Shown: positions 43,004 through 51,208, counted from the stretch's first letter. The stretch: 64,000 bases of DNA from Actinophytocola xinjiangensis (GCF_001921215.1 NZ_MSIF01000001.1:248001-312000), one strand, 5' to 3'. A program made the numbers and translations. The notes: generated by a model from the letters alone, not told the origin.

Positions 43004-43058
43004 TTGTCAGTGCTCCCACCGGGTGTTAGCGTCCGGCGAAATACCGGTCTAGACAGGA
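43004..43058 (+). promoter_or_regulatory. Promoter of the secreted hydrolase operon with downstream dre-like operator
   Basis: TTGTCA (43004-43009) and TAGCGT (43027-43032) are spaced 17 nt, with the same -10 as the ABC operon promoter. The dre-like ACCGGTCTAGACAGGA at 43043-43058 follows near the expected start of transcription and matches the dre consensus at 12 of 16 positions, including the nonamer GGTCTAGAC. Binding there would block early elongation. The gene start (ATG 43080) has GAGGAG upstream. Confidence 0.7.
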
Positions 43059-43079
43059 ATCATCACCCTGAGGAGCGCG

Positions 43080-44135
43080 ATGAGGATCAAGCTGGTGGCC
43101 CTGGCCGCCGCCGCGTGCGCGGCGCTGGCCGTGGTGGCGGCGGCGCCGACCGTGGCCGCGGCACCCGAGTCCGACGCGGGAACGGCGTCGCGACCGCAGG
43201 AACGCGACGTGCGCTTCCTGGACTTCAACTTCGCCGGCAACGGGTTCAACGGCGGCGACACCGGCGCGCCGGTGACCGACACCGCCAACCGGATCGCCGC
43301 CGAGCGCGCGGAGATCATCGGTCTCAACGAGATGTGCTACACCCAGTGGGTCGCGCTGCGCGACGCGCTGAAGGCCAAGCCCGGCTACGCCGGCCTGAGC
43401 GACCAGGTCGTGGTCACCAACTACGACATCCCCAACTGCTACGACCCGGTCGTCAACCCCGACGGCTGGTACGTCATGGGACTGATGAGCAAGTACGACT
43501 CCGAGCGGGTCATGTTCGGCGACACCCCCTACCTCGACCTCGGCTACCACTACCGCGAGCGCTACCGCAAGCTGGTCTGCGGCGACGTGGACATCCCGCG
43601 CGCCCGCGAGGTCCGCGCCTGCGTCACCCACACCGAGGTCCCGCTGCCGCTGGTCAACGAGACGTCCTTCCCGAACGACCCGGACATCGCCCAGGACCCG
43701 AACTACGGCCGCTCGATCAACTACGCGCAGGCCGAAGTCATCGCCGAGGCCATCACCCCGATGGCCAAGCGGATGCCCGTCGCGCTGATGGGCGACCTCA
43801 ACGAACTGCCCTTCCTGCCCTCGCTGGACTTCTTCTACAGCAAGTGCGGCGGCAAGGGCGTGTTCAACGAGGTCGACAGCCGCGACCCGCGCTGGCCCGT
43901 CATCCGGCACTTCAACCTGGGCACCGAGAAGTGTGGACACCGGCAGGGCGAGTGGACCATGGGCCGGGAGGGCCAGCCCGACATCTACGACCAGCCCTAC
44001 TCCAGCAACCGACGCATCGACTACATCTTCGTCGACCAGCGGCACTTCACGGTCGGCCCGGAGTCCGGTTGGGTGATCACCACGCCCTTCTCCGACCACC
44101 GGATCGCGGTCGGTGACGTCACCCTGAAGCGCTGA
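43080..44135 (+). CDS. Secreted EEP-fold phosphohydrolase
   Basis: A 351-residue exported protein (signal peptide about 1-28). It has the DNase I-like pattern: FLDFNFAGNGFNGG (first metal Asn), IIGLNEMCYTQW (Glu), MGDLNELPF (Asp-Asn), RRIDYIFVD and the terminal SDHRIAVGDV (catalytic His). Four or more Cys (EMCYTQ, NCYDPV, VCGD, RACVTH, SKCGG, EKCGH) suggest disulfides. The loop insertions DFNFAGNGFNGG and NINGG-type sequences are shared with the third gene of this locus, so both form one uncommon EEP subfamily. The substrate could be a phosphoester lipid, an inositol phosphate or nucleic acid. Confidence 0.83.
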   Translation: MRIKLVALAAAACAALAVVAAAPTVAAAPESDAGTASRPQERDVRFLDFNFAGNGFNGGDTGAPVTDTANRIAAERAEIIGLNEMCYTQWVALRDALKAKPGYAGLSDQVVVTNYDIPNCYDPVVNPDGWYVMGLMSKYDSERVMFGDTPYLDLGYHYRERYRKLVCGDVDIPRAREVRACVTHTEVPLPLVNETSFPNDPDIAQDPNYGRSINYAQAEVIAEAITPMAKRMPVALMGDLNELPFLPSLDFFYSKCGGKGVFNEVDSRDPRWPVIRHFNLGTEKCGHRQGEWTMGREGQPDIYDQPYSSNRRIDYIFVDQRHFTVGPESGWVITTPFSDHRIAVGDVTLKR

Positions 44136-44146
44136 GGGAGTCCGAC

Positions 44147-45952
44147 ATGCGCCACAGGAGAACACTGCTCGCGCTCGCGAGCCTCACCGCACTGGTCCTC
44201 CCGCTGGCCGTGGCCTCACCGGCCAGTGCCGGCGGCGGGTCGCGGGAGGAGTTCCGCGTCCTGCCCTACCTGCAGAGCCCCAGCGAGTCGGGGATCAGGG
44301 TCACCTGGTTCACCGAGGACGGTGAGCCGGGCACACTGACCGTGCGCGGCCCCGGTGTCCAGGGCAGCCGCACCTACCACGTCGGCGGGACGACCCAGCC
44401 GGAACTGGCCTACACCGACGCCGAGCGCGCCGAGCAGATCCCCGGCCTCGACCAGGGATCATGGCTGCGCGGCCCGCACAACTACAAGCACACCGAGCTG
44501 GTCGGTGGCCTGCGGGCCGGTCACCGCTACCAGTACACCGTCCGGCAGGGACGGTCCACCGTGTCCGGTCGGTTCGCCACCGCCCCGAGCGCGCGGAACT
44601 GGAACCACCTGCGGCTGATCGCCATGTCGGACTCGGAGACTGAGCCCAGGGGGCGGGTGCAGAAACGCGAGTGGGCGCCGGGGGCCGGTGCCGACGGGCG
44701 GCCCTCGGCGGCGTCCGGGTCGGCCTGGGACCAGGTGCACGGAACGACGACGCTGTCCGGCTCGCAGGTGCTGCGCTACCCGCTGACCGAGGACGAGGGC
44801 CTGCGCCGCAACCTCGCGGCCGTCCAACAGCGACAGCCCGACGCGGTGCTGTTCACCGGCGACCTGGTCCAGGGCGGCGGGTACCAGCCGGGGTGGGACG
44901 AGTTCTTCCGCAACACCGCCGGGGTCAACGGGAACCTGCTGTCGTCGGTGCCGATCCTGCCGGCGTTCGGGAACTGGGAGAGCTTCGGCGCGCTCAACGG
45001 CGGCTACGGCACCCCCGAGGACCGGACACCGGTCGTGCGGTCCAGGGCCAAGTTCCACGCGTACTTCGACAGCCCCGGCAACGGGACCGAGCGGTACCAG
45101 GACAACTACTACCGGGTGGACTACGGCCCGGTGACGATCCTGACCCTGGACAGCAACAACGGCGAGCCGGACGACGCGGCGGCGAACTACGCGCCGGAGG
45201 AGAAGCTGACCGGGCGCGAGTACACCGGCCCGGGCACCGACACGCAGGAGAACTTCACCCGCGAGCAGTACGAGCGTGCCGGCGGCGACGACATCGCCGC
45301 GTACAACCCGGGCAGCGTGCAGTGGAACTGGGTGGAGCGCCAGTTGGCCGACGCGCGCGCCAGGGGACAGGCCGTGCTGGTGCAGTTCCACCACGTGCCC
45401 TACAGCTCCGGTGAGCACGGGCTGCCGATGAACCACGCGCTGACCTCCGGGCAGGGCGGCACGCCGATGCGCGTGTACAGCCCGCTGTTCGAGCGCTACG
45501 GGGTCGCGGCGGTGATCTCCGGGCACAGCGAGATGTTCGAGCGCAGCTTCGTCGACTCGGACGGCGACGGTGTCGGCGTGCACTACTACGACGTCGGCGT
45601 GTCCGGCGACGGTCTGCGTGGTGTGCGCCGCGAGGGGTCGACGCTGGACAGCGCGCCGCTGGAGTACAACCAGTACAGCCGGTGGACCGCTGACCAGAGC
45701 GAGCCCGAGCGGTGGACCAGCGGGCGCGACGGCGAGCCACGGCTGGTCGGCGGTGGCAAGCACTACGGCCACCTGGAGATCAACGTGGATCGCGTGCGCG
45801 GGGACCGGAACCGGACCGCGCGGATCACGCTGACACCGGTGCACCTGTTCCCGGTCCTTGACCAGGACCTGGAGGTGGTGCGGACCGAACGTCGTACCTA
45901 CGACGACGAGGTCGTGATCGACATCGGCCGGCGGGGAACACCCGTCCGGTGA
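44147..45952 (+). CDS. Secreted purple-acid-phosphatase-like metallophosphoesterase
   Basis: A 601-residue exported protein (signal peptide about 1-27). An N-terminal fibronectin-like domain (about 35-145, FRVLPYLQSPSESGIRVTWF) precedes a calcineurin-like phosphoesterase domain. Metal-ligand motifs are visible but altered: MSDSETE in place of the usual D.H/GD entry, FTGDLVQGG, GNWESF instead of GNHE, QFHHVPY, and SGHSEMFER instead of GHxH. The Trp and Glu replacements suggest an unusual metal centre. It begins 11 nt after the EEP gene stop, so both are in one operon, and ends in a strong terminator. Confidence 0.82.
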   Translation: MRHRRTLLALASLTALVLPLAVASPASAGGGSREEFRVLPYLQSPSESGIRVTWFTEDGEPGTLTVRGPGVQGSRTYHVGGTTQPELAYTDAERAEQIPGLDQGSWLRGPHNYKHTELVGGLRAGHRYQYTVRQGRSTVSGRFATAPSARNWNHLRLIAMSDSETEPRGRVQKREWAPGAGADGRPSAASGSAWDQVHGTTTLSGSQVLRYPLTEDEGLRRNLAAVQQRQPDAVLFTGDLVQGGGYQPGWDEFFRNTAGVNGNLLSSVPILPAFGNWESFGALNGGYGTPEDRTPVVRSRAKFHAYFDSPGNGTERYQDNYYRVDYGPVTILTLDSNNGEPDDAAANYAPEEKLTGREYTGPGTDTQENFTREQYERAGGDDIAAYNPGSVQWNWVERQLADARARGQAVLVQFHHVPYSSGEHGLPMNHALTSGQGGTPMRVYSPLFERYGVAAVISGHSEMFERSFVDSDGDGVGVHYYDVGVSGDGLRGVRREGSTLDSAPLEYNQYSRWTADQSEPERWTSGRDGEPRLVGGGKHYGHLEINVDRVRGDRNRTARITLTPVHLFPVLDQDLEVVRTERRTYDDEVVIDIGRRGTPVR

Positions 45953-45957
45953 CGGCG

Positions 45958-45993
45958 ACGGGCCGGGCGGCGACACCCGCCCGGCCCGTTTTT
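45958..45993 (+). terminator. Intrinsic terminator after the metallophosphoesterase gene
   Basis: A perfect 13-bp GC stem (ACGGGCCGGGCGG at 45958-45970 with its complement at 45977-45989) closes a 6-nt loop CGACAC and runs into TTTTT. It lies 6 nt after the phosphoesterase stop and only 33 nt before the next gene's ATG, so that gene is either expressed by read-through or from a promoter overlapping the hairpin. Confidence 0.88.
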
Positions 45994-46022
45994 CCTGTGA
46001 GGGCAAGGAAAGGAGTGACCCC

Positions 46023-46982
46023 ATGAGGTGGCGGGCAGCACTGGGCGCGATCCTGGCGGCCTCGGCGTTCCTGGTGCCGGCGGCGACCGCCGCGCAGGCC
46101 GAGCAGGTCCGCACGTTCACGGTGTGGGACTGGAACATCTCCGGCAACCTGATCAACGGCGGCTCAACGACCAACGGGATCGTGCGCGAGTCGGTGACCT
46201 CGATCCTGGAGCAGGACGCGGACTTCGCGTCGTTCAACGAGATCTGCTGGGGGCAGTACAAGGCGATCCAGTCGAGCCTGAGCGCCAACGGCTGGCCGGC
46301 CTCGGCGGACTTCTCCCGGTTCGCGGCGACCCGCGACCCACACCCGGAGATCTGCGCCGGGAACGAGACGTTCGGCCAGGCGCTGTTCAGCCGGGAGGCG
46401 CTGGGCACCTCCCGGCAGTACGAGCTTCCCTGGGACGGCAAGGCGGGCACCCGCAAGCTGCTGTGCGCCCCGCTGCGGGACACCCCCGCGATGACGTTCT
46501 GCACCGTGCACATCACGACCCAGACCCTGGTCCCGCCGGACTCGCCGCCGGGCGCCCCCGACGCGAAAACCCAGCAGCTCAACCACATGCTCGGCCTGCT
46601 CGACGGTTTCCACGCCGCCGGTGAGGCGTACCTGATCGCCGGCGACTTCAACGCCCAGCCCGACTACGGCCGCCTCAACGGCTACTACTCGCCGTCGGCG
46701 AACACCGTCAACAACCCCAACAACACCGGTGCCCACCGCGAACTCGACGACGCCGACCCCGCCCACTGCCCCGGCTACGGCGAATGGACCGCCGACGACC
46801 CCCCGACCACCATTCCTCCGTGCGGCGGCTACGCCAAGGTCGACATGATCATGGCGCGGGAGTCCCGGATCGTCGGCTCCTACACCGCCGACGCCCTGCC
46901 CATCCCCACGACGTGCACCGGCGTCCCCCAGTGCGCCGACCACCAGGCCATCGTCGGCACGGTCACCCTCCGCGTCCCCTGA
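46023..46982 (+). CDS. Second secreted EEP-fold phosphohydrolase of the locus
   Basis: A 319-residue exported protein (signal peptide about 1-27). EEP motifs: TVWDWNISGNLINGG (metal Asn), FASFNEICWGQY (Glu), VHITTQ (His), IAGDFNAQPD (Asp-Asn) and the terminal CADHQAIVG (catalytic His). Six or more cysteines suggest disulfide bonding. It shares the N...GG insertion after the first motif with the EEP protein at 43080-44135. GGAG lies upstream of the ATG. A terminator precedes it closely, so its level may be set by read-through of the dre-controlled operon. Confidence 0.82.
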   Translation: MRWRAALGAILAASAFLVPAATAAQAEQVRTFTVWDWNISGNLINGGSTTNGIVRESVTSILEQDADFASFNEICWGQYKAIQSSLSANGWPASADFSRFAATRDPHPEICAGNETFGQALFSREALGTSRQYELPWDGKAGTRKLLCAPLRDTPAMTFCTVHITTQTLVPPDSPPGAPDAKTQQLNHMLGLLDGFHAAGEAYLIAGDFNAQPDYGRLNGYYSPSANTVNNPNNTGAHRELDDADPAHCPGYGEWTADDPPTTIPPCGGYAKVDMIMARESRIVGSYTADALPIPTTCTGVPQCADHQAIVGTVTLRVP

Positions 46983-47056
46983 GCCCGTCCCGTCCTCGCC
47001 TGCTACCGGGTCAGCTCGTCGACCCCACCCACGCCGGGGACGTTACTGTCCCCGGC

Positions 47057-48052
47057 TCACCAGCGGGTCGGTTCGCCGATGAAGTCGGGGATCTCGGTCG
47101 CCCCACCGGATTCCCTGGCCCTGCCCAGGACGTGGTGGCCGACGGCGAGGTCGAGGATGCCCAGGCCGAAGGGGGAGAAGATCACCGGGCGGTCCGGGTC
47201 GAGGTCGACCGTGCCCCGCAGGTGGGCGCCCAGGGTGCCGTTGACGAAGTCGCGGTTGCCGGTGAGCTGTTCGGTCAGGTGCGGGGAGGTCTGGGCCTTC
47301 AGACAGTGGTCGACGTCGTCGACGATGTTGTTGGACCGCAGCAGCAGCGCCGGGGGCAGGTCGCGCAGGGAGATGTTGAGCAGGACCTGGCCGGGGCGCG
47401 CCGCGGTCTGTTCGGGGACCCACGGGCTCGCGGCGGTGGTGGCGAACACGACCAGGTCCGCGGCGAGCGCCTCGGCGGCGGTGCCGGTGCGGCTGGGCAC
47501 CGAGAACACCCCGGCGGCGTGCCGTGACAGGTTCTCGGCGCTGGGGTCGTCGCGGTCGTGGACGAGGACCTCGGTGGGCTCGATGCCGGCCGCCGCCAGG
47601 TAGTCGGCGATGGTCCTGGCGATCACCCCGGCACCGACGAACGCCACGCTGCCGGGCCCGGACACCAGCTCACGGGCGGCCAGCGCCGCCGACGCCGCCG
47701 TGCGGGCCGCGCTGATCCCGGCCGCCTCCAGGCACGCGGTCGGGTAGCCGGTCCGGTAGTCGTTGAGCAGCAGCACCGCCGACGCGCGGGGCAGGCCCTC
47801 GGCGACGTTGCCGGGGAAGCTCGCGATCCACTTGATGCCGATCGTGTCGACGTCGCCGCCGAGATAGGCGGGCAGGGCGATCACCCGGGAGTCCGGCTTG
47901 TCGGGGAACCGCAGGAAGTAGCTGTCCGGGTTGACCGAGTGGCCGTCCTCGTGGGCCAGGTAGGTCCGGGCGACCACCTGGAGCAGGTCCTGGTGCGCGG
48001 TGGACAGGATCTGGGACACGACCGTGCCTGGTACGACGGTGAACGAGGTCAT
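47057..48052 (-). CDS. SbnB-like NAD-dependent dehydrogenase (ornithine cyclodeaminase fold)
   Basis: A 331-residue protein matching SbnB: SVNPDSYFLRFPDKPDSRVI near residue 40, GIKWIASFPGN, RASAVLLLND and TGYPTACLEAAGISAARTAAS, then an NAD Rossmann motif VAFVGAGVIARTIADY (about 136-151). SbnB oxidises N-(amino-carboxyethyl)glutamate to give 2,3-diaminopropionate and works with SbnA. No SbnA, peptide synthetase or siderophore gene is in the window, so it may supply an amino acid to a distant cluster or act in another pathway. ATG with AAAGG upstream. Divergent from the YbaB/EspC pair. Confidence 0.8.
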   Translation of the reverse strand: MTSFTVVPGTVVSQILSTAHQDLLQVVARTYLAHEDGHSVNPDSYFLRFPDKPDSRVIALPAYLGGDVDTIGIKWIASFPGNVAEGLPRASAVLLLNDYRTGYPTACLEAAGISAARTAASAALAARELVSGPGSVAFVGAGVIARTIADYLAAAGIEPTEVLVHDRDDPSAENLSRHAAGVFSVPSRTGTAAEALAADLVVFATTAASPWVPEQTAARPGQVLLNISLRDLPPALLLRSNNIVDDVDHCLKAQTSPHLTEQLTGNRDFVNGTLGAHLRGTVDLDPDRPVIFSPFGLGILDLAVGHHVLGRARESGGATEIPDFIGEPTRW

Positions 48053-48224
48053 GATCGCCTTTCAGCTCGCCCGCGGGGCGTGGACACGGGCGTGGGTACG
48101 GCCGCCGGTGCAGGGTAGTGGTCGGCCACTTCGCCCGTCCGTACCCGTTCGGTGCGGGGGCGACGTAGGGTGGCGGGGTGGATGGGCCGATGAGCTGGCC
48201 CGATGATGTCGCGGGAGTCGACCC

Positions 48225-48752
48225 ATGAGTGACCCGATGGCGGACACCCTTCGGATGCTGGACAACTGGGAGCGGGACGCCGAGCAGAAGGCGGCGCGGT
48301 TCCAGAGCATGGCCGACCGGGTGGCGGAGGTGTCGATCACCGAGTCGGTGGCCGGCGGCGCGGTGAGCGCCACCGTCGGCAACAACGGGCTGCCGACCAA
48401 CATCGCGATGACCGACAAGGTCAGGGAGATGGCGCCCGACGACATCGCGGCCAGTGTGATGGCCGCCATCCGCAAGGCGCAGTCCCGGTACCCGCGGCGG
48501 CTGGCCGAGATCATGGCCGAGACCGTCGGCGACGACCCGGCCGGCGCGCACATCGTGGCGACCGCCGAACGGAACTTCCCGGCACCGCCCGACGAGGACG
48601 ACGCCCGGCCGGAGGACTCGCGGCCGATGGCGTTCGAGGAGATCGAGGACGAGCCGGCCGACACCCCGCCGCCGCCCCCGCCCCGGCCCACCAGCGGTGA
48701 CGGTGACGACGACGGTGACGACTTCGGCGGCCAGTCCGTCTTCGGCCGATAG
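48225..48752 (+). CDS. YbaB/EbfC-like actinobacterial protein
   Basis: A 175-residue protein with a helix-strand YbaB-like core (about residues 1-100) beginning MADTLRMLDNWERDAEQKA, a strand region (SITESVAGGAVSATVGNNG), then a disordered acidic/Pro-rich tail (DTPPPPPPRPTSGDGDDDGD). In actinobacteria such genes typically precede EspC-like ESX substrates, as here with a 16-nt gap. The protein may be a nucleoid or chaperone-like partner; its true role is unknown. Confidence 0.78.
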   Translation: MSDPMADTLRMLDNWERDAEQKAARFQSMADRVAEVSITESVAGGAVSATVGNNGLPTNIAMTDKVREMAPDDIAASVMAAIRKAQSRYPRRLAEIMAETVGDDPAGAHIVATAERNFPAPPDEDDARPEDSRPMAFEEIEDEPADTPPPPPPRPTSGDGDDDGDDFGGQSVFGR

Positions 48753-48768
48753 GAGAGGGGACCCCACG

Positions 48769-49080
48769 GTGGAAGGCTTCGAGGTACTCGGCGGCGAGCT
48801 GTCCTCGCACGCCGGCAAGGTCGACGGGCTCACCGACCGAATGCGCACCGCGGTCGACGCGGCGAACACGGTCACCATGGACAACAGCGCCTACGGCGTG
48901 GTCTGCCAGCCGTTCGCGATGCTGCTCCAGCCGTTCGAGGAGCTGGGCGTGCGGACGCTGCGGGACAGTGCCGAGGCGCTGGCCGACACGGCCAGGAAGG
49001 TCCGGGACACCGTGCGTGACTACGACACCACCGAGACCGCCGAGGCCACCCGTCACGAGTCGATCGAGGCCGACCTGTAG
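48769..49080 (+). CDS. EspC-family type VII secretion-associated protein
   Basis: A 103-residue helical-hairpin protein: GFEVLGGELSSHAGKVDGL, then MDNSAYGVVCQPFAMLLQPF and a long final helix with Arg and Thr. The conserved L..H...V..L.D and AYG..C motifs mark the EspC (DUF2580-type) family of ESX-linked substrates. It lacks WXG. The ESX machinery itself is not in the window. GTG start behind GGAGAGGGG. It is convergent with KptA. Confidence 0.8.
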   Translation: MEGFEVLGGELSSHAGKVDGLTDRMRTAVDAANTVTMDNSAYGVVCQPFAMLLQPFEELGVRTLRDSAEALADTARKVRDTVRDYDTTETAEATRHESIEADL

Positions 49081-49094
49081 CGCCCGGCGGGAGC

Positions 49095-49634
49095 TCAGCC
49101 GAGGAACTCCGGCGGCACCGCGCCGACCAGCCACACCCCGTTGGCGCTGACCCGGAAGGTGTGCCCGGCCGCGCCCATGGCGGCCGCGTCGACCCGCAGC
49201 ACCACCGGTGTCCCGTGCCGGGCGCCGACCCGCCGCGCCGTCTCCGGATCGGCCGACAGGTGCACGTCGTGCCGGTCCATCGGCCGCAGTCCCTCCCGGG
49301 CGATCGCGTCGCGGAACCGGTGCGCCGTGCCGTGGTAGAGCACGTCCGGCGGTGTCGCCACCGGCAGATCGAGGTCGACGGCGACGGTGTGCCCCTGGTT
49401 GGCCCGGATCCGGGTGCCGGCCGGGTCGAAGGCGTAGCGCTGCTTGTCGTTGGCCGTCACCACGTGTTCCAGCTCGGCCCGGGTGAGGGCGAAGCCGTTG
49501 GCGGCACAGGCGGCCAGCAACACGTCGACGTCCACCCAGCCGCCGGTGTCCAGCACCAGGCCCAGCCGCTCGGGCTGGTGGCGCAGGTGCTTGGCGAGGT
49601 ACTTGGAGATCCGGATCATCCGGCGTTCGTCCAT
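49095..49634 (-). CDS. kptA: RNA 2'-phosphotransferase (KptA/Tpt1)
   Basis: A 179-residue Tpt1 homologue. The N-terminal winged domain contains SKYLAKHLRHQP with catalytic Arg-His, and the ADP-ribosyl fold carries YHGTAHRF, the DVHLSADPETA block and RVSANGVWL. It moves a 2'-phosphate of RNA to NAD as ADP-ribose 1'',2''-cyclic phosphate. Its bacterial substrate is uncertain because bacteria lack the tRNA-splicing pathway that makes such ends. The start of MhuD-like gene precedes by 7 nt on the same strand, so both may be co-transcribed. Confidence 0.92.
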   Translation of the reverse strand: MDERRMIRISKYLAKHLRHQPERLGLVLDTGGWVDVDVLLAACAANGFALTRAELEHVVTANDKQRYAFDPAGTRIRANQGHTVAVDLDLPVATPPDVLYHGTAHRFRDAIAREGLRPMDRHDVHLSADPETARRVGARHGTPVVLRVDAAAMGAAGHTFRVSANGVWLVGAVPPEFLG

Positions 49635-49641
49635 CGCCGGC

Positions 49642-49947
49642 TCACCCCGCGCGCGGGCCGGTCTGCTCGATGACCTCGAACGTCCACGCCTCCGAGCCGC
49701 TGGCCGCCGGCCGACCGCCGCCGCCGTGCCCGGCGCCGGTGCTCGCCATCCAGTTCTGGAAGTCCTCCTCGCTGCGCCAGCGGGTGTAGACCAGGTACCG
49801 GTCGGTGCCCTCGACCGGCCGCAGCAGCTCGAACCACTCGAACCCGTCGGAGCCCTCCACCATCCCGGCGCGCGCGGCGAACCGCTGTTCGAGCGTCTCC
49901 CGCATCTCCTCCGGCACGGTCAACACGTTGATCTTCACGATGCTCAT
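49642..49947 (-). CDS. MhuD-like heme-degrading monooxygenase
   Basis: A 101-residue ABM-fold protein close to mycobacterial MhuD: MSIVKINVLTVPEE, GFEWFELLRPVEGTDRYLVY, then the WRSEEDFQNW segment. MhuD's catalytic residues are kept: Asn7, Trp66 and a His at position 74 (MhuD His75). It should degrade heme to release iron, with the partial products typical of MhuD. ATG at 49947. It is upstream of KptA with a 7-nt gap and divergent from a small membrane-protein gene by 16 nt. Confidence 0.82.
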   Translation of the reverse strand: MSIVKINVLTVPEEMRETLEQRFAARAGMVEGSDGFEWFELLRPVEGTDRYLVYTRWRSEEDFQNWMASTGAGHGGGGRPAASGSEAWTFEVIEQTGPRAG

Positions 49948-49963
49948 GTCCCCATCTTGGCCC

Positions 49964-50566
49964 ATGACGGGAACCCCCGGCCCCCGACGCCGTCCAACCC
50001 CGGTGACCCGACGACGTCTGGCCTGGCCGGCCGTGGCACTGGCCGTCGCGTTGGTGGCCGCCGCCGCGCTGGGCACGGCCCGCCCCGGGGGTTTCGTGGT
50101 GTTCGACCAGCTCGCGCGGCCGTTCCTGTTCGGTGTCGCCGCGCTGGCCCTGCTGGCGGTCGCCGGGTGGCTGACCGTCCGCGAACGGGTGTCGCGCACG
50201 GTGCTGACCGGTCTGCTGGCCGTCGTGGCCCTCGGCTGGGCGGGGCTGGGCCTGCTCGCGCAGGGGATGCGCACGGAGCTCACCGAACTGTCCCGGCACC
50301 GCTCACCCGACGGTGACCGCGAGGTGCGGGTGCTGCGGGGGAGCAACATCATCGACCCGACGTGGGAGCTGCGGGTGCGTTCGGGCGGTGGGCTGGCCGA
50401 GCGCGAGTGGGACCTTGGCTGCGTCAACTCCGACCAGCACACGTTCACCAGGGTCGAGTGGACCGGCCGCGACGGCCTGCGGGTGTGGCTGTCCGTCGGC
50501 TCGGTCACGGTGACGCTCGACGGCGGGACCGGGCGGCCGTCGCGGGTGCTGTCCTACGGCTGCTAG
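49964..50566 (+). CDS. Hypothetical membrane protein
   Basis: A 200-residue protein with three N-terminal hydrophobic helices (WPAVALAVALVAAAALG, LFGVAALALLAVAGWLTV, VLTGLLAVVALGWAGLGLLA) followed by a soluble, probably extracellular domain (DREVRVLRGSNIIDPTWELR) containing two Cys. The family is not recognised. ATG at 49964; a GTG at 50003 is an alternative. Ends 6 nt from the convergent DUF1345 gene. Confidence 0.68.
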   Translation: MTGTPGPRRRPTPVTRRRLAWPAVALAVALVAAAALGTARPGGFVVFDQLARPFLFGVAALALLAVAGWLTVRERVSRTVLTGLLAVVALGWAGLGLLAQGMRTELTELSRHRSPDGDREVRVLRGSNIIDPTWELRVRSGGGLAEREWDLGCVNSDQHTFTRVEWTGRDGLRVWLSVGSVTVTLDGGTGRPSRVLSYGC

Positions 50567-50572
50567 AGCGGG

Positions 50573-51208
50573 TCAGTCGTTGGCGACCGCGCCGGCCACC
50601 AGGTTGATGGTGGTCGCCAGGACGCTGGTGCCGAACACGTAGGACAGCAGGTTGTGCCGCAGGACGACGGCGCGGATCGTCGAGCTGGACACGTCGGTGT
50701 CGGCGACCTGGTAGCACATGCCGAGGTTGTAGCTGAAGTACAGGAAGTCCCGGTAGGTCGGCGCCTCGTCGGAGTGGAAGTCGATGCCGCCGGAGGCGGA
50801 GTAGTAGAGGTGGGCGTAGCGGGTGGCGTACATCAGGTGCAGCGCCGCCCACGCCATGAACACCCCGGCGAGCGCGACCGCGGCGACCGCGTGCCGGGCG
50901 CCGGTGTGCGGCAGCAGGAGCAGCACCACGATCCCGACCAGCCCACACGCCGAGACCCCGACGACGGCCAGTTCCTCGGCCACCGGACGGAAGTCCTCAC
51001 GGCGGGTGTTGCGGCGGGTCTGGTCGCCGTCCATCGGCCACAGCACGATCCAGCCGGTCACCACGAAGACCGCCTCGGTCACCGCGATGCCGGCGAGCAC
51101 GCCCAGCGGCTCGGTCGTGAACAGCGACACCACCGCGCCGAGCGCCGCGCCGGCGACCACGGCGAGGACGAGACGGGTGACCGCCGACACGCGCAACCTG
51201 GTCGTCAT
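50573..51208 (-). CDS. DUF1345 membrane protein
   Basis: A 211-residue integral membrane protein with about five helices. The DUF1345 block [21 protein letters not shown] followed by [20 protein letters not shown] is complete, ending with [14 protein letters not shown]. Function is unknown; the family is widespread in actinobacteria and proteobacteria. ATG at 51208. Confidence 0.85.
   Translation of the reverse strand: MTTRLRVSAVTRLVLAVVAGAALGAVVSLFTTEPLGVLAGIAVTEAVFVVTGWIVLWPMDGDQTRRNTRREDFRPVAEELAVVGVSACGLVGIVVLLLLPHTGARHAVAAVALAGVFMAWAALHLMYATRYAHLYYSASGGIDFHSDEAPTYRDFLYFSYNLGMCYQVADTDVSSSTIRAVVLRHNLLSYVFGTSVLATTINLVAGAVAND

Noticed and set aside
47057-49080. A siderophore or peptide-synthetase cluster around the SbnB-like gene
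   Set aside because: No synthetase, SbnA, transporter or tailoring gene is adjacent; the neighbours belong to ESX-linked and RNA/heme functions.
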